Source of the DNA: M3007 sp046296435
Lineage (GTDB): Bacteria > Bacteroidota > Bacteroidia > Chitinophagales > Saprospiraceae
Length of the DNA: 64,000 bases
Assembly: GCA_046296435.1 (NCBI GenBank)
Contig: JBKBLI010000003.1
Span: 21,081-85,080 of the forward strand
Direction of reading: 5' to 3'
Shown: piece by piece, positions 1-9,085 of the stretch
How the letters are laid out: each line of letters begins with the position of its first letter
Numbering within the stretch: the first letter of the stretch is position 1
Position numbers and translations under genes: made by a program
The notes under the pieces: model-generated
What the model was told of the DNA's origin: nothing
Seen by the model: only the letters and a program-made list of their open reading frames with translations
Databases searched by the model: none

Positions 1-2
1 AG

Positions 3-2666
3 ATCCACTTTCACTTGCGTTTCAGCAGCAAACCCGGAGAGACGCTCTGGGTGCGTATAAACGACGAAGCGCCCGTAGCGCTGACGTATCTCAACGAAGA
101 TTTTTGGCACGGCGTAGTCGAGGTGTCCGAAAAGCAGCGCCCCCACTTATCTTACCACTACCTGCTCACGGACTCTGCCGGCGGCGAACGCATGGAGTGG
201 GACAACGACCGCGCGCTTGACCTGAGCGCTTTTCCGGTCAAGAAAATTCAGATCATGGACTTCTGGAACACGCCGGGCACGCCCGAAAATGTCTTTTACA
301 CCCAGCCGTTCCAGCAGATTTTTTTGAAAAAAAGCGACAAAATCAAGGCGGCTAAGCCTACGCGCTATTTTACGCACGTTTTCAGGATCAAGGCCCCGAT
401 GCTTGAACCCGAAGAGATACCTTGTTTGCTGGGGCACGGTCTGGGGCTGCGCAACTGGGATCTAAAAGCGCCCATACTGCTTCAAAAAGACGCTTCGTGG
501 TGGACGACGCATGTGGATCTGACGCCCGACGAGTTCCCCATCGGCTACAAGTACGGCATCTGGAATCGGAAGACGCATAGTTTTGCGGGCTTCGAAGAGG
601 GGCCGAACCGCTCCTTGTTTGCACATCCGGGCTCGGACAAGGTGATCGTCAACGACAGTTTTCTGCGCATACCGCTGCGGCCCTGGCGCGGCGCCGGCAT
701 TTCGATACCGGTGTTCAGCCTGCGCAGCGAGCGCGGTCTGGGTGTGGGCGAGTTTGCGGATTTGATCCCTTTTGCGGATTGGGCCGCCGCTGCGGGCATG
801 AGGCTGATCCAGTTGCTGCCGGTCAACGACACCGAAGCCACGCACACCTGGACGGACTCTTACCCCTATTCGGCCATCTCGGCCTTTGCCTTGCATCCGC
901 TCTACTTGAATCTGGAGAAAACGGCCGCCGCCGTGGCGGCGCCGCTACCCAAATCGCTCGCCGCCACCCGCAAAAAACTCAACGCCCTGGAAGCCGTCGA
1001 CTACGAAGCCGTACTGAAGTACAAGTGGGAGGCCATCCGCGCCCTTTCTGCAAAAGCAAAAAAGGATTTCAGAGAAGACCCTGATTATCAGGCTTTTTTT
1101 CAAAAAAACTGCGACTGGCTCTTGCCTTACGCCGCGTTTTGCGTCCTTCGCGACCTGCATGGGGGGGCTGATTTCGGGCGTTGGCCAACGCAGGGCGCCT
1201 ACAGCCCCAAAGTGCTGAAAGACGTGTCCGAGGCGCACGGCCCCGAAATGGACCTGCGTTTCTTTGTGCAATGGCAACTGCATAGCCAACTGAGCGAAGC
1301 GGTTGCGCACGCGCACAGCCTCGGCGTCGCGCTCAAAGGCGATATCCCGATCGGCATCAGCCGACACAGTTGCGACGCCTGGGTAGCGCCCGAACTTTAC
1401 AACATGGACATGCAAGCGGGCGCGCCGCCCGACGATTTTGCCGCCAACGGGCAAAACTGGGGCTTCCCGACGTACAACTGGGAGCGTATGCGGCAGAACG
1501 ACTACGCATGGTGGCGCAGGCGTTTCGAGCAAATGAGCGCCTACTTCGACGCCTTTCGGATCGACCATATCCTGGGGTTCTTCCGGATTTGGAGCATTCC
1601 AACCCACGCCGTACAAGGCATTTTGGGCTATTTTGTGCCGGCAATCGCCTTGAGCGAGCGCGAGTTTCACGAGGCGGGCGCGGGCTTCAACCGCGAGCGG
1701 CTGTGCCGCCCTTTCATCAACGATCAAATCCTGCAGGAGATCTTCGGCGATCAGGCGCAAGAAGCACGCGACTTATACCTGGAGCGCAGTCCCGACGCAG
1801 GCCGCTGGAGCGGAGGCAGCCCCTACACGCTCAAAGCGCCTTACGCAACGCAGCGAGAGGTCGAAAAACACTTCGAAGCATTGCCAGATACGCCCCAAAA
1901 CCAAGCCCTTCGCGACGGCTTGTACGCATTGATCGCCAATGTGATCCTGATTGAGGCCGGAGCGGACGCTTACCACTTTAGGTTTGGCGCCCATCAGACA
2001 GCCTCGTTCCGATACTTGCCTGATGAGGTCAAACCAATCCTCAAGCGGCTGTACCTCGACTATTTCTACCACCGTCAGGATGTGATGTGGGCCAAAGAGG
2101 CCCTCCAAAAACTACCCGAACTCAAGCGCGCCACCGACATGCTGATCTGTGGCGAAGACCTCGGCATGGTGCCCCATTGCGTACCTGATGTGATGCGCGA
2201 TCTGGGCATCCTGAGCCTCGAAATACAGCGCATGCCCAAGAAAAGCGGCGCCCGCTTCTTCCACCCCAAAGATGCGCCCTACCTGAGCGTAGTGACGCCG
2301 GGCACCCACGACATGAGCGTGCTGAGAGGCTGGTGGGAAGAAGACAGAACCCTGTCCCAACGCTTCTTCAACGAGGTCCTGGAGCAATACGGGCAGGCGC
2401 CTTATTTCTGCGAAGATTGGGTGGCGGATATGATCATCCGCCAACACCTGCAGTCGCCGGCTATGTGGTGTATCATCCAGTTGCAGGATTGGCTGGCCAT
2501 CGACGCTACACTGCGCCGCGAAAACCCCGACGACGAACGCATCAACGTGCCGGCCAATCCCAAACACTACTGGCGCTACCGCGCGCACCTGAGCGTCGAG
2601 CAACTCGCGCGCCAAAAGGACTATACCGCCCGCATCCGAAACATGATTGCCGAAAGCGGGCGGTGA
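3..2666 (+). CDS. malQ: 4-alpha-glucanotransferase (amylomaltase), 5' end outside the window
   Basis: GH77 4-alpha-glucanotransferase, which disproportionates maltodextrins in the cytoplasm. The frame is open from base 3 and reads IHFHLRFSSKPGETLWV, like the first strand of a CBM20 starch-binding module, so the TTG at 15 is probably an internal Leu and the true ATG lies a few bases outside the window. The first ~220 residues hold the starch-binding region. The GH77 barrel follows. Counting from the TTG, the catalytic residues are Asp517 in FRIDHILG (nucleophile), Glu714 in CGEDLGM (acid/base) and Asp766 in GTHDMS. The length (~885 residues) fits the CBM20-fused MalQ of Bacteroidota. Two T-run/A-run palindromes lie inside the frame (319-333, encoding FLKK; 1094-1108, encoding FFQKN). 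The reading frame is intact. Confidence 0.95.
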   Translation: MHFHLRFSSKPGETLWVRINDEAPVALTYLNEDFWHGVVEVSEKQRPHLSYHYLLTDSAGGERMEWDNDRALDLSAFPVKKIQIMDFWNTPGTPENVFYTQPFQQIFLKKSDKIKAAKPTRYFTHVFRIKAPMLEPEEIPCLLGHGLGLRNWDLKAPILLQKDASWWTTHVDLTPDEFPIGYKYGIWNRKTHSFAGFEEGPNRSLFAHPGSDKVIVNDSFLRIPLRPWRGAGISIPVFSLRSERGLGVGEFADLIPFADWAAAAGMRLIQLLPVNDTEATHTWTDSYPYSAISAFALHPLYLNLEKTAAAVAAPLPKSLAATRKKLNALEAVDYEAVLKYKWEAIRALSAKAKKDFREDPDYQAFFQKNCDWLLPYAAFCVLRDLHGGADFGRWPTQGAYSPKVLKDVSEAHGPEMDLRFFVQWQLHSQLSEAVAHAHSLGVALKGDIPIGISRHSCDAWVAPELYNMDMQAGAPPDDFAANGQNWGFPTYNWERMRQNDYAWWRRRFEQMSAYFDAFRIDHILGFFRIWSIPTHAVQGILGYFVPAIALSEREFHEAGAGFNRERLCRPFINDQILQEIFGDQAQEARDLYLERSPDAGRWSGGSPYTLKAPYATQREVEKHFEALPDTPQNQALRDGLYALIANVILIEAGADAYHFRFGAHQTASFRYLPDEVKPILKRLYLDYFYHRQDVMWAKEALQKLPELKRATDMLICGEDLGMVPHCVPDVMRDLGILSLEIQRMPKKSGARFFHPKDAPYLSVVTPGTHDMSVLRGWWEEDRTLSQRFFNEVLEQYGQAPYFCEDWVADMIIRQHLQSPAMWCIIQLQDWLAIDATLRRENPDDERINVPANPKHYWRYRAHLSVEQLARQKDYTARIRNMIAESGR
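319..333. repeat. T7-g-A7 palindromic island inside malQ
   Basis: Seven T, one G and seven A form a near-perfect palindrome in frame inside malQ. It is a member of the T-run/A-run family scattered through the window. Confidence 0.8.
1094..1108. repeat. T7-c-A7 palindromic island inside malQ
   Basis: Second in-frame island of the same family in malQ, encoding Phe-Phe-Gln-Lys-Asn just before the second half of the GH77 barrel. Confidence 0.8.
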
Positions 2667-2839
2667 ACGAAAAAAACGGCATTTTGCTCTGCCAGAAACG
2701 CTATCCGCTCGTCGGCCGATGCGCGAGCCATCGTTTGCCGCAACATCTGAGCGCATTTTGACGATCTTTTTTGTCGCCATTCGCTCGGTCCGCGCGCAGA
2801 TCGGGCGTGCGGGCTGCGCCGCTTTTTCGCGGCTCAGGA

Positions 2840-2857
2840 TTTTTTTTTAAAAAAAAA
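2840..2857. repeat. Perfect T9A9 palindrome upstream of S9 peptidase
   Basis: Nine T followed directly by nine A, a perfect 18-base palindrome 15 bases before the chosen ATG of the S9 peptidase. It may supply an A-rich translation start region or a weak hairpin; which of these applies cannot be told from sequence. Confidence 0.8.
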
Positions 2858-2872
2858 CAATACGACGCGCTT

Positions 2873-5758
2873 ATGAAGAACACCGGAATTGCGCTCTGTA
2901 TCCTGTTGATGGGTTGCCTCAACGTCGCCTACGGACAGACGCTCAAACGCTTGGAGCACGACGACGTGAAACGCTGGAAAAAAATTGGCGCCCCCCTTGT
3001 CAGCGCCGACGGGCAGTGGGTGGCATACATCCTGTCGCCCAGCGGCGAAGGCGACGCCCAACTAAACCTCTGGCGCGAAAAAGACGGCTCAACGTCCGTT
3101 TATTGGCGCGCCAAGTCGCCCGCCTTCTCCGCCGACTCTCGCTACCTGGCCTTTTTGGTCAGCCCCCCGCTCGACACCCTCAAGGCCCTGCGCCGCAAAA
3201 AAGTCAAAGAGCCGGACCTGCCCAAAGATACGCTGTACCTGCTCGATCTGAAGCGCAGCGTCATCCTCCGCTTCCCCAACGTCCGGCATTTCGAACTGCC
3301 TGAGCGCTGGAACAATACCCTGATCTATCAACCTGAAGCCTTCAGACCAGACACCGCCCAACAAACCGACTCCTTGGGCGCCTCCAAACCCGCCCCCAAA
3401 CCCAAATTCAAAAAGGAGAACAAGGAAAACGGCTACCGCCTCATCCTTCGACTGCTGGACATCGGTAAAGAGGATACCATCCCCTACGTTACCCAGTACG
3501 CCTTGGCGCGCGACGAGGAGGCGCTCCTGGCGGTCTGCAGCGGTTATCGGGACAGCCTGCTATTCCCGGCGCTCAAGGACTTTAGCCAAAACGGCTTGCA
3601 TTACATCCACATGCGGCGCCATTTCCGCAAGCCGCTTTACGAGGGCAAAGCGACCTTCAAGCAGTTGGCGCTGTCCAACAGCGGAGTTACGGCGGCTTTC
3701 CTGCTCGATACCGACACCACCCAAATGCAGCCGCGGCCGTGGTCGCTGTGTCTCTGGGATTTCGAAACGATGCCTGACAAATCCTTCCGGACACTGATTC
3801 GGCACAATGTCGCAGACTTTCCCAAGCTGCCGCCCTTCTACGATCCGCTGGGCGCTCCAGCGACATACAGCATTTCGGAGCACGCCAAGTTGCGTTTTTC
3901 TGACAATGGCAGTAAGCTGTACTTCGGGCTGGCGCCCCTGCCGCCACAAAAAGACACCACCCTCTTGCCAGAAGAAATTGTCGATCTGGAAGTCTGGAGT
4001 TGGACGGACAAGCGCTTCTACCCCCAACAACTCAAGCGCGTAGAGGAAGATCGCAAGCGCGCGCTCCCCGCCGTTTGGCACATGGCTGAGTCCCGCTGGA
4101 ATGTCGTCGGCGATCACCGCACGCCGCAAGTCCGGTTTGACGAGCGTCTCAACAGCCCCATGGCGCTTGGCATCAACGAAGAGCCTTACGCCCCCGAACT
4201 GACTTCTACCGGAAGAACGCCGCGCGACCTCTATGCGCTAAACGTCCAGACCGGTCAAATCCATCAAATCGCCACTCAACTTCGCGCTACCCCTTACCTT
4301 AGCCCCGCCGGCAAGTTTGCGCTGTGGTGGAGTTATCCAGATACAGCCTGGTACGCATGGCGCATGGCCGACGGCGTCCTGATCCGCCTTACAAACAATC
4401 GGATTTCGGCCTTTTGCGACGAACTGAACGACGTGCCAGACTATCCCTCCGAGTACGGAATAGCTGCCTGGACTCACGAGGACAAAGCGGTGCTGATCTA
4501 CGACCGCTATGACATCTGGCAAATCGACCCCAACATGGTCGCCGCGCCCCTACGCCTTACCCAAGGTCGCGAACAGCGCCAAATCTGGCGCTACCTCAAA
4601 CTCGACCCCGAGCAATATAGTCTATCGCCTGACGAACGCATGCTGATGCACCTGACCGACGAGCGCTCGCGCGCCGAGGCCTACGCCTGGTTCGATCTGG
4701 GCACAAAACGCGCCGAACCCTGGCTCGGCGGAGATTATGCGTATGGACGCCGCCCGCTCAAAGCCCGAAAAGCGGACGCGCTCGTGTTCACGCGAGAGAA
4801 TTTCAGAACATTCCCCGATCTGTGGCACGTCGATTACTCGCGCAAAAAGCGCAACCCCGAATGCGTCAGTAAAGCCAACCCACAACAAGACGAATTTCGC
4901 TGGGGCGACGCGCAGGTCGTTTCCTGGCGCGACTTCCAGGGAGACACTCTGGAGGGCTTGTTGTTTTTGCCGCAGGACTACACGTCCGGACGTCGTTACC
5001 CGATGCTGGTCAATTTCTACGAGCGGTCGTCCGACGGGCTGATGCGCCACCGCGCGCCGGACTTTGGGCGCTCAAGCATTAGTCCGTCGTTTTATGTGAG
5101 CAGGGGCTACATCGTCTTCATGCCCGATGTGCGCTACCGCGTCGGGCATCCCGGCGAAAGCGCCCTGAATGCCGTGCTCAGCGGCGCCTACGCCATGGTC
5201 GAACGCGGATACGCCGATCCGGAGCGGGTAGGGCTACAGGGCCACTCTTGGGGCGGCTATCAGATCGCATACATCCTGACGCGCACCAACTTCTTCCGAT
5301 GCGCCGAGGCAGGCGCTCCGGTAGCCAACATGAGTTCGGCCTACGGCGGCATCCGGACCGAAAGCGGCCTGAGCCGCAGCTTTCAGTACGAGCGCCAGCA
5401 AAGTCGCATTGGCGCCACGCTGTGGGAAAAGCCCTGGCTTTACATCGAAAATTCGCCGCTTTTTGCCCTCGACAAGGTACAAACGCCGCTGCTGATCCTC
5501 CACAACGACGAAGACGGAGCGGTACCTTTCCTTCAGGGCGTCGAACTCTTCAACGCCCTGCGACGCCTCGGCAAGCAAACATGGTTGCTCAACTACAACA
5601 AGGAACCGCACTGGCCGGTCAAGCTGCAAAACCGGATCGACTTTCAGACGCGCCTGCAACAATTCTTAGACCACTACTTGCTCGACGCGCCTGCCCCCTC
5701 GTGGATACAACGGGGCGTGCCCGCTATCGAAAAGGGCGCGAGAACGGGACTGGATTGA
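2873..5758 (+). CDS. S9 family peptidase (prolyl oligopeptidase type), exported
   Basis: Serine peptidase of the prolyl oligopeptidase family, 961 residues. The ATG at 2873 is chosen over the upstream start at 2771 because it opens a signal peptide (MKNTGIALCILLMGC...). The signal could end at a lipobox-like LMGC, giving a lipoprotein, or at AYG-Q. Residues ~40-680 resemble a beta-propeller, with a Lys/Pro-rich low-complexity insert near residues 165-190. The C-terminal alpha/beta-hydrolase domain carries Ser792 in GHSWGGY, an Asp in HNDEDG and a His in EPHWPV, so the catalytic triad is complete. Likely periplasmic or outer-membrane anchored, acting on oligopeptides. It follows malQ on the same strand but with a 206-base spacer, so operon membership is doubtful. 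Substrate specificity cannot be assigned. Confidence 0.9.
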   Translation: MKNTGIALCILLMGCLNVAYGQTLKRLEHDDVKRWKKIGAPLVSADGQWVAYILSPSGEGDAQLNLWREKDGSTSVYWRAKSPAFSADSRYLAFLVSPPLDTLKALRRKKVKEPDLPKDTLYLLDLKRSVILRFPNVRHFELPERWNNTLIYQPEAFRPDTAQQTDSLGASKPAPKPKFKKENKENGYRLILRLLDIGKEDTIPYVTQYALARDEEALLAVCSGYRDSLLFPALKDFSQNGLHYIHMRRHFRKPLYEGKATFKQLALSNSGVTAAFLLDTDTTQMQPRPWSLCLWDFETMPDKSFRTLIRHNVADFPKLPPFYDPLGAPATYSISEHAKLRFSDNGSKLYFGLAPLPPQKDTTLLPEEIVDLEVWSWTDKRFYPQQLKRVEEDRKRALPAVWHMAESRWNVVGDHRTPQVRFDERLNSPMALGINEEPYAPELTSTGRTPRDLYALNVQTGQIHQIATQLRATPYLSPAGKFALWWSYPDTAWYAWRMADGVLIRLTNNRISAFCDELNDVPDYPSEYGIAAWTHEDKAVLIYDRYDIWQIDPNMVAAPLRLTQGREQRQIWRYLKLDPEQYSLSPDERMLMHLTDERSRAEAYAWFDLGTKRAEPWLGGDYAYGRRPLKARKADALVFTRENFRTFPDLWHVDYSRKKRNPECVSKANPQQDEFRWGDAQVVSWRDFQGDTLEGLLFLPQDYTSGRRYPMLVNFYERSSDGLMRHRAPDFGRSSISPSFYVSRGYIVFMPDVRYRVGHPGESALNAVLSGAYAMVERGYADPERVGLQGHSWGGYQIAYILTRTNFFRCAEAGAPVANMSSAYGGIRTESGLSRSFQYERQQSRIGATLWEKPWLYIENSPLFALDKVQTPLLILHNDEDGAVPFLQGVELFNALRRLGKQTWLLNYNKEPHWPVKLQNRIDFQTRLQQFLDHYLLDAPAPSWIQRGVPAIEKGARTGLD

Positions 5759-5864
5759 ATCGGCGCGGCGGATCCCGGACTGAGTTGCGCACGCCTGCAC
5801 CCCAAGCGCTCACCCCTGTGCGATGCCGCGACATGACTTGCGCCCCGCTCGCTCATCTGCAGCA

Positions 5865-6554
5865 TCAGGAGCGCGGCGCATCCGATTCGCGGCGGATTTG
5901 ACTTATCCAGGCGAGCGCTTGCGCCACGTCGCCGCGCAATCCGGTCCAGTCGCAAAGGGCTATGCGCTGTCTGGAGATGAGTTGAGACCCCATGCCCACA
6001 CAGGCGGCTCCGGCCTCAAACCAGGCGCGCAGGCTACTTTCTTCCAAACGCACGCCGCCCGACACCATGGCGCGCGTCCAGGGGCAAGGCCCCAAATGGG
6101 CTTTTATGAAAGCCGGACTTAGCACTTCGCCGGGGGTTATTTTGACGACTTCGGCGCCCAGTTCTTCCGCCCGACCGATTTCGGTAGAGGTGGCGGCGCC
6201 GGGTATGACGGCAATCTTACGCCGGTTGCACACGCCGATTACGTCTTCGCGCAACAGCGGCGTCACCACAAAGTCGGCGCCGCACTGAATGAAAAGAGAG
6301 GCGGCGCCTGCGTCTTGTACCGACCCTACGCCCAGGGCCAGGTCGGGCATTTCGCGCCGGACCATCTTGCTGAGGGCGATAAATACCTCATGCGCATAAT
6401 CGCCGCGATTGGTAAATTCCAGTATTCGGGCGCCGCCCTCATAACAGGCGCGCGCTATTTCGAAAGCCGTTTCAGGGTCAGGCGTGTAAAACAAGGGAAC
6501 CAACCCGCCCGAAATGATTTGTTCAAAAACCTGTAAGCGCGTGAGTTTTGCCAT
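5865..6554 (-). CDS. eda: KDPG / 4-hydroxy-2-oxoglutarate aldolase
   Basis: Class I aldolase of the Eda family, 229 residues. It cleaves 2-keto-3-deoxy-6-phosphogluconate to pyruvate and glyceraldehyde-3-phosphate, the last step of uronate breakdown. Visible motifs are LEFTNRG with the catalytic Glu, and VVKITPGE with the Schiff-base Lys. A glycine-rich phosphate-binding segment (MVSGGV, VGMGS) is near the C-terminus. It is the last gene of a minus-strand operon, 24 bases after the hexuronate transporter. It converges with the S9 peptidase, separated by 106 bases that show no clear terminator. Confidence 0.93.
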   Translation of the reverse strand: MAKLTRLQVFEQIISGGLVPLFYTPDPETAFEIARACYEGGARILEFTNRGDYAHEVFIALSKMVRREMPDLALGVGSVQDAGAASLFIQCGADFVVTPLLREDVIGVCNRRKIAVIPGAATSTEIGRAEELGAEVVKITPGEVLSPAFIKAHLGPCPWTRAMVSGGVRLEESSLRAWFEAGAACVGMGSQLISRQRIALCDWTGLRGDVAQALAWISQIRRESDAPRS

Positions 6555-6578
6555 GATCGGTGAGGCGTTTTTTGTTGA

Positions 6579-7850
6579 CTAATCGAGCGTAATACGCTCC
6601 ATGCGGGGCGCAAGTATGTGCATGAGCGCCCATGCGAGGAGGTAAGCCAGGCCGCAGATCACGAATAAAACATTGTATCCGGCCGTGATATTGCCCGAGG
6701 CCTTGTACAGATCAAGCAGGTAGCCGACGAGCATCGGGAAAAGTATGCCGCCCACCGAACCGGCCATACCGCCGATACCGGTAACCGAACTCACGGCCCG
6801 CTTCGGAAACATGTCGGAGACGGTCGTGAATATATTGGCGCTCCAGGCCTGATGAGCGGCGGCGGCCAGGCTGATGAGCGCAATGGCTTGCCACATCTCG
6901 ACGCAAAACCGGGCCGCCATGATAGGCGCCACACACAAAGCAAAGATGAGCATCGCCGTTTTGCGGGCGCGGAACACAGGCGCCCCCCTGGCGATAAGCC
7001 AGCCCGACAAGTAGCCGCCGCCAATGCTCCCGACAGTGGTGGCCGAATATACGATGGCCAAGGCCCAACTTGGCTTTTTTAAATCTAACTGAAATGTGGA
7101 TGCAAAGTAAGAGGGCAACCAAAACAAGAAAAACCACCAGATCGGATCTGTAAGCAACTTGCCCACGACGAAGGCCCAGGTCTGTCGAAACCGGAACAAC
7201 TCCGCCCATTGGGGCGGCTTTTCGGCTGATGGCGTTTCGTCGTGATCGCTGAGTATGTGCGCGCGCTCGGCGTCGTTGACATGGGGGTGGTCCAACGGCG
7301 CGCGGTACATGCGCAACCAGAAAAACAACCAAATAAAGCCCAGCGCGCCCGTGATGACAAACGCCTCTTTCCAGCCCCAGACCCCCAGGATCCATGGAAC
7401 GGCGACAGGGGCCAATACCGCGCCGATATTGGCGCCTGAGTTGAACAATCCTGTCGCAAAAGCGCGCTCTTTTTTGGGAAACCACTCGGCTACCGTTTTG
7501 ATCGCGGCGGGAAAATTGCCGGCTTCGCCCAACCCCAATGCAGCCCTGATTGCGGCAAAGCCCGCCGTAGAAGCGGCAAAGGCATGCGCCATGGCGGCTA
7601 CGCTCCACGCAACGATGCTGATTGCATAGCCGCGTCTGACGCCGACGAGATCGATGAATCGCCCAAAGAGCAGCAACCCCAGGGCATAGGCGGCCGAAAA
7701 GGCCAACACAATCCGGCTGTAGTCTGTCTCGCTCCACCCAAACTCCTGTTCCAGCGTAGGCTTGAGCAAGCCGATCACCTGCCGGTCGATATAGTTGATG
7801 CTGGTAGCAAAAAAAAGTAAGGCGACGATCCGCCAACGATATTTTGTCAT
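6579..7850 (-). CDS. exuT: MFS hexuronate transporter (ExuT type)
   Basis: Major facilitator, anion:cation symporter family, 423 residues with about 12 hydrophobic segments. The N-terminal signature (SINYIDRQVIG) and the motif GRFIDLVGVRRG in the loop after helix 2 are typical of hexuronate and glucarate carriers. The ATG at 7850 is chosen because MTKYRWRIV matches family starts; the longer frame to 7886 overlaps the upstream gene. It probably imports galacturonate and glucuronate by proton symport across the inner membrane. It lies between the dehydratase (23 bases upstream) and eda (24 bases downstream), which supports uronate as substrate. The exact substrate is inference. Confidence 0.88.
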   Translation of the reverse strand: MTKYRWRIVALLFFATSINYIDRQVIGLLKPTLEQEFGWSETDYSRIVLAFSAAYALGLLLFGRFIDLVGVRRGYAISIVAWSVAAMAHAFAASTAGFAAIRAALGLGEAGNFPAAIKTVAEWFPKKERAFATGLFNSGANIGAVLAPVAVPWILGVWGWKEAFVITGALGFIWLFFWLRMYRAPLDHPHVNDAERAHILSDHDETPSAEKPPQWAELFRFRQTWAFVVGKLLTDPIWWFFLFWLPSYFASTFQLDLKKPSWALAIVYSATTVGSIGGGYLSGWLIARGAPVFRARKTAMLIFALCVAPIMAARFCVEMWQAIALISLAAAAHQAWSANIFTTVSDMFPKRAVSSVTGIGGMAGSVGGILFPMLVGYLLDLYKASGNITAGYNVLFVICGLAYLLAWALMHILAPRMERITLD

Positions 7851-7873
7851 GATGCAGTGCGTTCGCTTACGCC

Positions 7874-9085
7874 TTATTTCAAGCAACGTTTTTTCATTTC
7901 GGACTCGATAGGCTGCAGGCCCAGACCCGGCCCCTGCGGCAGGTACAGGAATCCGTTTCGGATATCGATGTTATTTGCAAAAAGCGGTTGCAGGTTCATA
8001 TCGGGCCGCAATCCGGCGCTTTCCTGCCATCGGGCTACGTGGTCCAAAGAGGCTAAGAGATGGGCGGTTGCGGCCGACATGAGCGTGGGTCGCGTATTGT
8101 GGGCCATGATCGGCCGATTAAATGCGGAGGCAAGCGCGGCCATTTTGCGGTTCTCGGTGATGCCGCCCGCCTTGATCACGTCGGTATTGATTACGTCGGC
8201 CTGACCGCGCATGATCAGGTCGCGGATCTGCCAGCGGTTCCAGGCATGCTCGCCGGCGGCCACCGGGATGTCGAGCGCCGCTACGACTTGAGCCAGTCCT
8301 TCGTAATCGTGATAACTAACAGGTTCTTCGACCATCGCGATATCGTAGCGCTCATACAAGCGTTTGGCCATGGTAATGGCTTGCGCAGGTGTGTAGCCGT
8401 TGTTGAAGTCAACGAACAATATGGCGTCGTCGCCTATGGCTTTGCGTACGGCGCGCACAATTTCAGGCGTAGGGTCAGGCGAGGGGTCAGTATTGAGAAT
8501 ACGGATTTGTATGCGGCATTTAAAGGCTTTGAACCCTTGCTCGGCAAATTCTGCCGCAACGCGGGCCATATCGTCTGCGTTGCGAATACCCTCTTCTGTG
8601 GAGCGCCCAAAGCTGGCATAAAGCGGTATCGGCTCGGGATTACAGCCTCCGAGCAAAGCCCACACGGGCAGTCCTGTCAGGCGGCCTTTCAGATCCCACA
8701 GGGCGTTGTCTAAGCCGGCGATGGCGCCGGGCAATAGTCCGGTGTTCCCGTAGTCTTCGTTTTTGTAAAAAAGCCTTTTCCAGAAAAACTCGGACATCCA
8801 GGGCGACTGGTCGATGAGCGCGCCGGCCAACTCATCGCGAATGAGCCTTGCTGTTGCCAACGGCGTGTCGTGGTCGGCTTCTCCCCAGCCGCTAACCCCT
8901 GCGTCTGTTTCAATTTTTACGAATACCGCATTTTCAAAAGGATAAACCTGAACTTTTGTGATTTTGACATGCGTGGAATCGGCAGACGGCGGAGTTGGGG
9001 CGGCAAAAAGCGGGGCTGCCGCCCCCATGGCGCAGGCGCCTGCGCCCAAACCACCCAAGGCGCGCAAAAAATCGGAGCGTTTCAT
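7874..9085 (-). CDS. Enolase-superfamily acid-sugar dehydratase with export signal
   Basis: Mandelate racemase/muconate-lactonising family protein, 403 residues. The start ATG at 9085 overlaps the GH2 stop codon as TAATG, suggesting translational coupling. An in-frame alternative is the ATG at 9109. The N-terminus (MKRSDFLRALGGLGAGACAMG...) is a Tat-like signal with KR in place of RR, unusual for an enzyme class that is normally cytoplasmic. The capping domain is followed by a TIM barrel with FKCRIQIR, Asp in VDFNNGY, Glu in VEEP, Glu in AAGEH and His in MAHNTRPT, so the metal ligands and the general base are present. Dehydration of an aldonic or uronic acid to a 2-keto-3-deoxy acid is likely from context, but the substrate is unknown. 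Confidence 0.85.
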   Translation of the reverse strand: MKRSDFLRALGGLGAGACAMGAAAPLFAAPTPPSADSTHVKITKVQVYPFENAVFVKIETDAGVSGWGEADHDTPLATARLIRDELAGALIDQSPWMSEFFWKRLFYKNEDYGNTGLLPGAIAGLDNALWDLKGRLTGLPVWALLGGCNPEPIPLYASFGRSTEEGIRNADDMARVAAEFAEQGFKAFKCRIQIRILNTDPSPDPTPEIVRAVRKAIGDDAILFVDFNNGYTPAQAITMAKRLYERYDIAMVEEPVSYHDYEGLAQVVAALDIPVAAGEHAWNRWQIRDLIMRGQADVINTDVIKAGGITENRKMAALASAFNRPIMAHNTRPTLMSAATAHLLASLDHVARWQESAGLRPDMNLQPLFANNIDIRNGFLYLPQGPGLGLQPIESEMKKRCLK

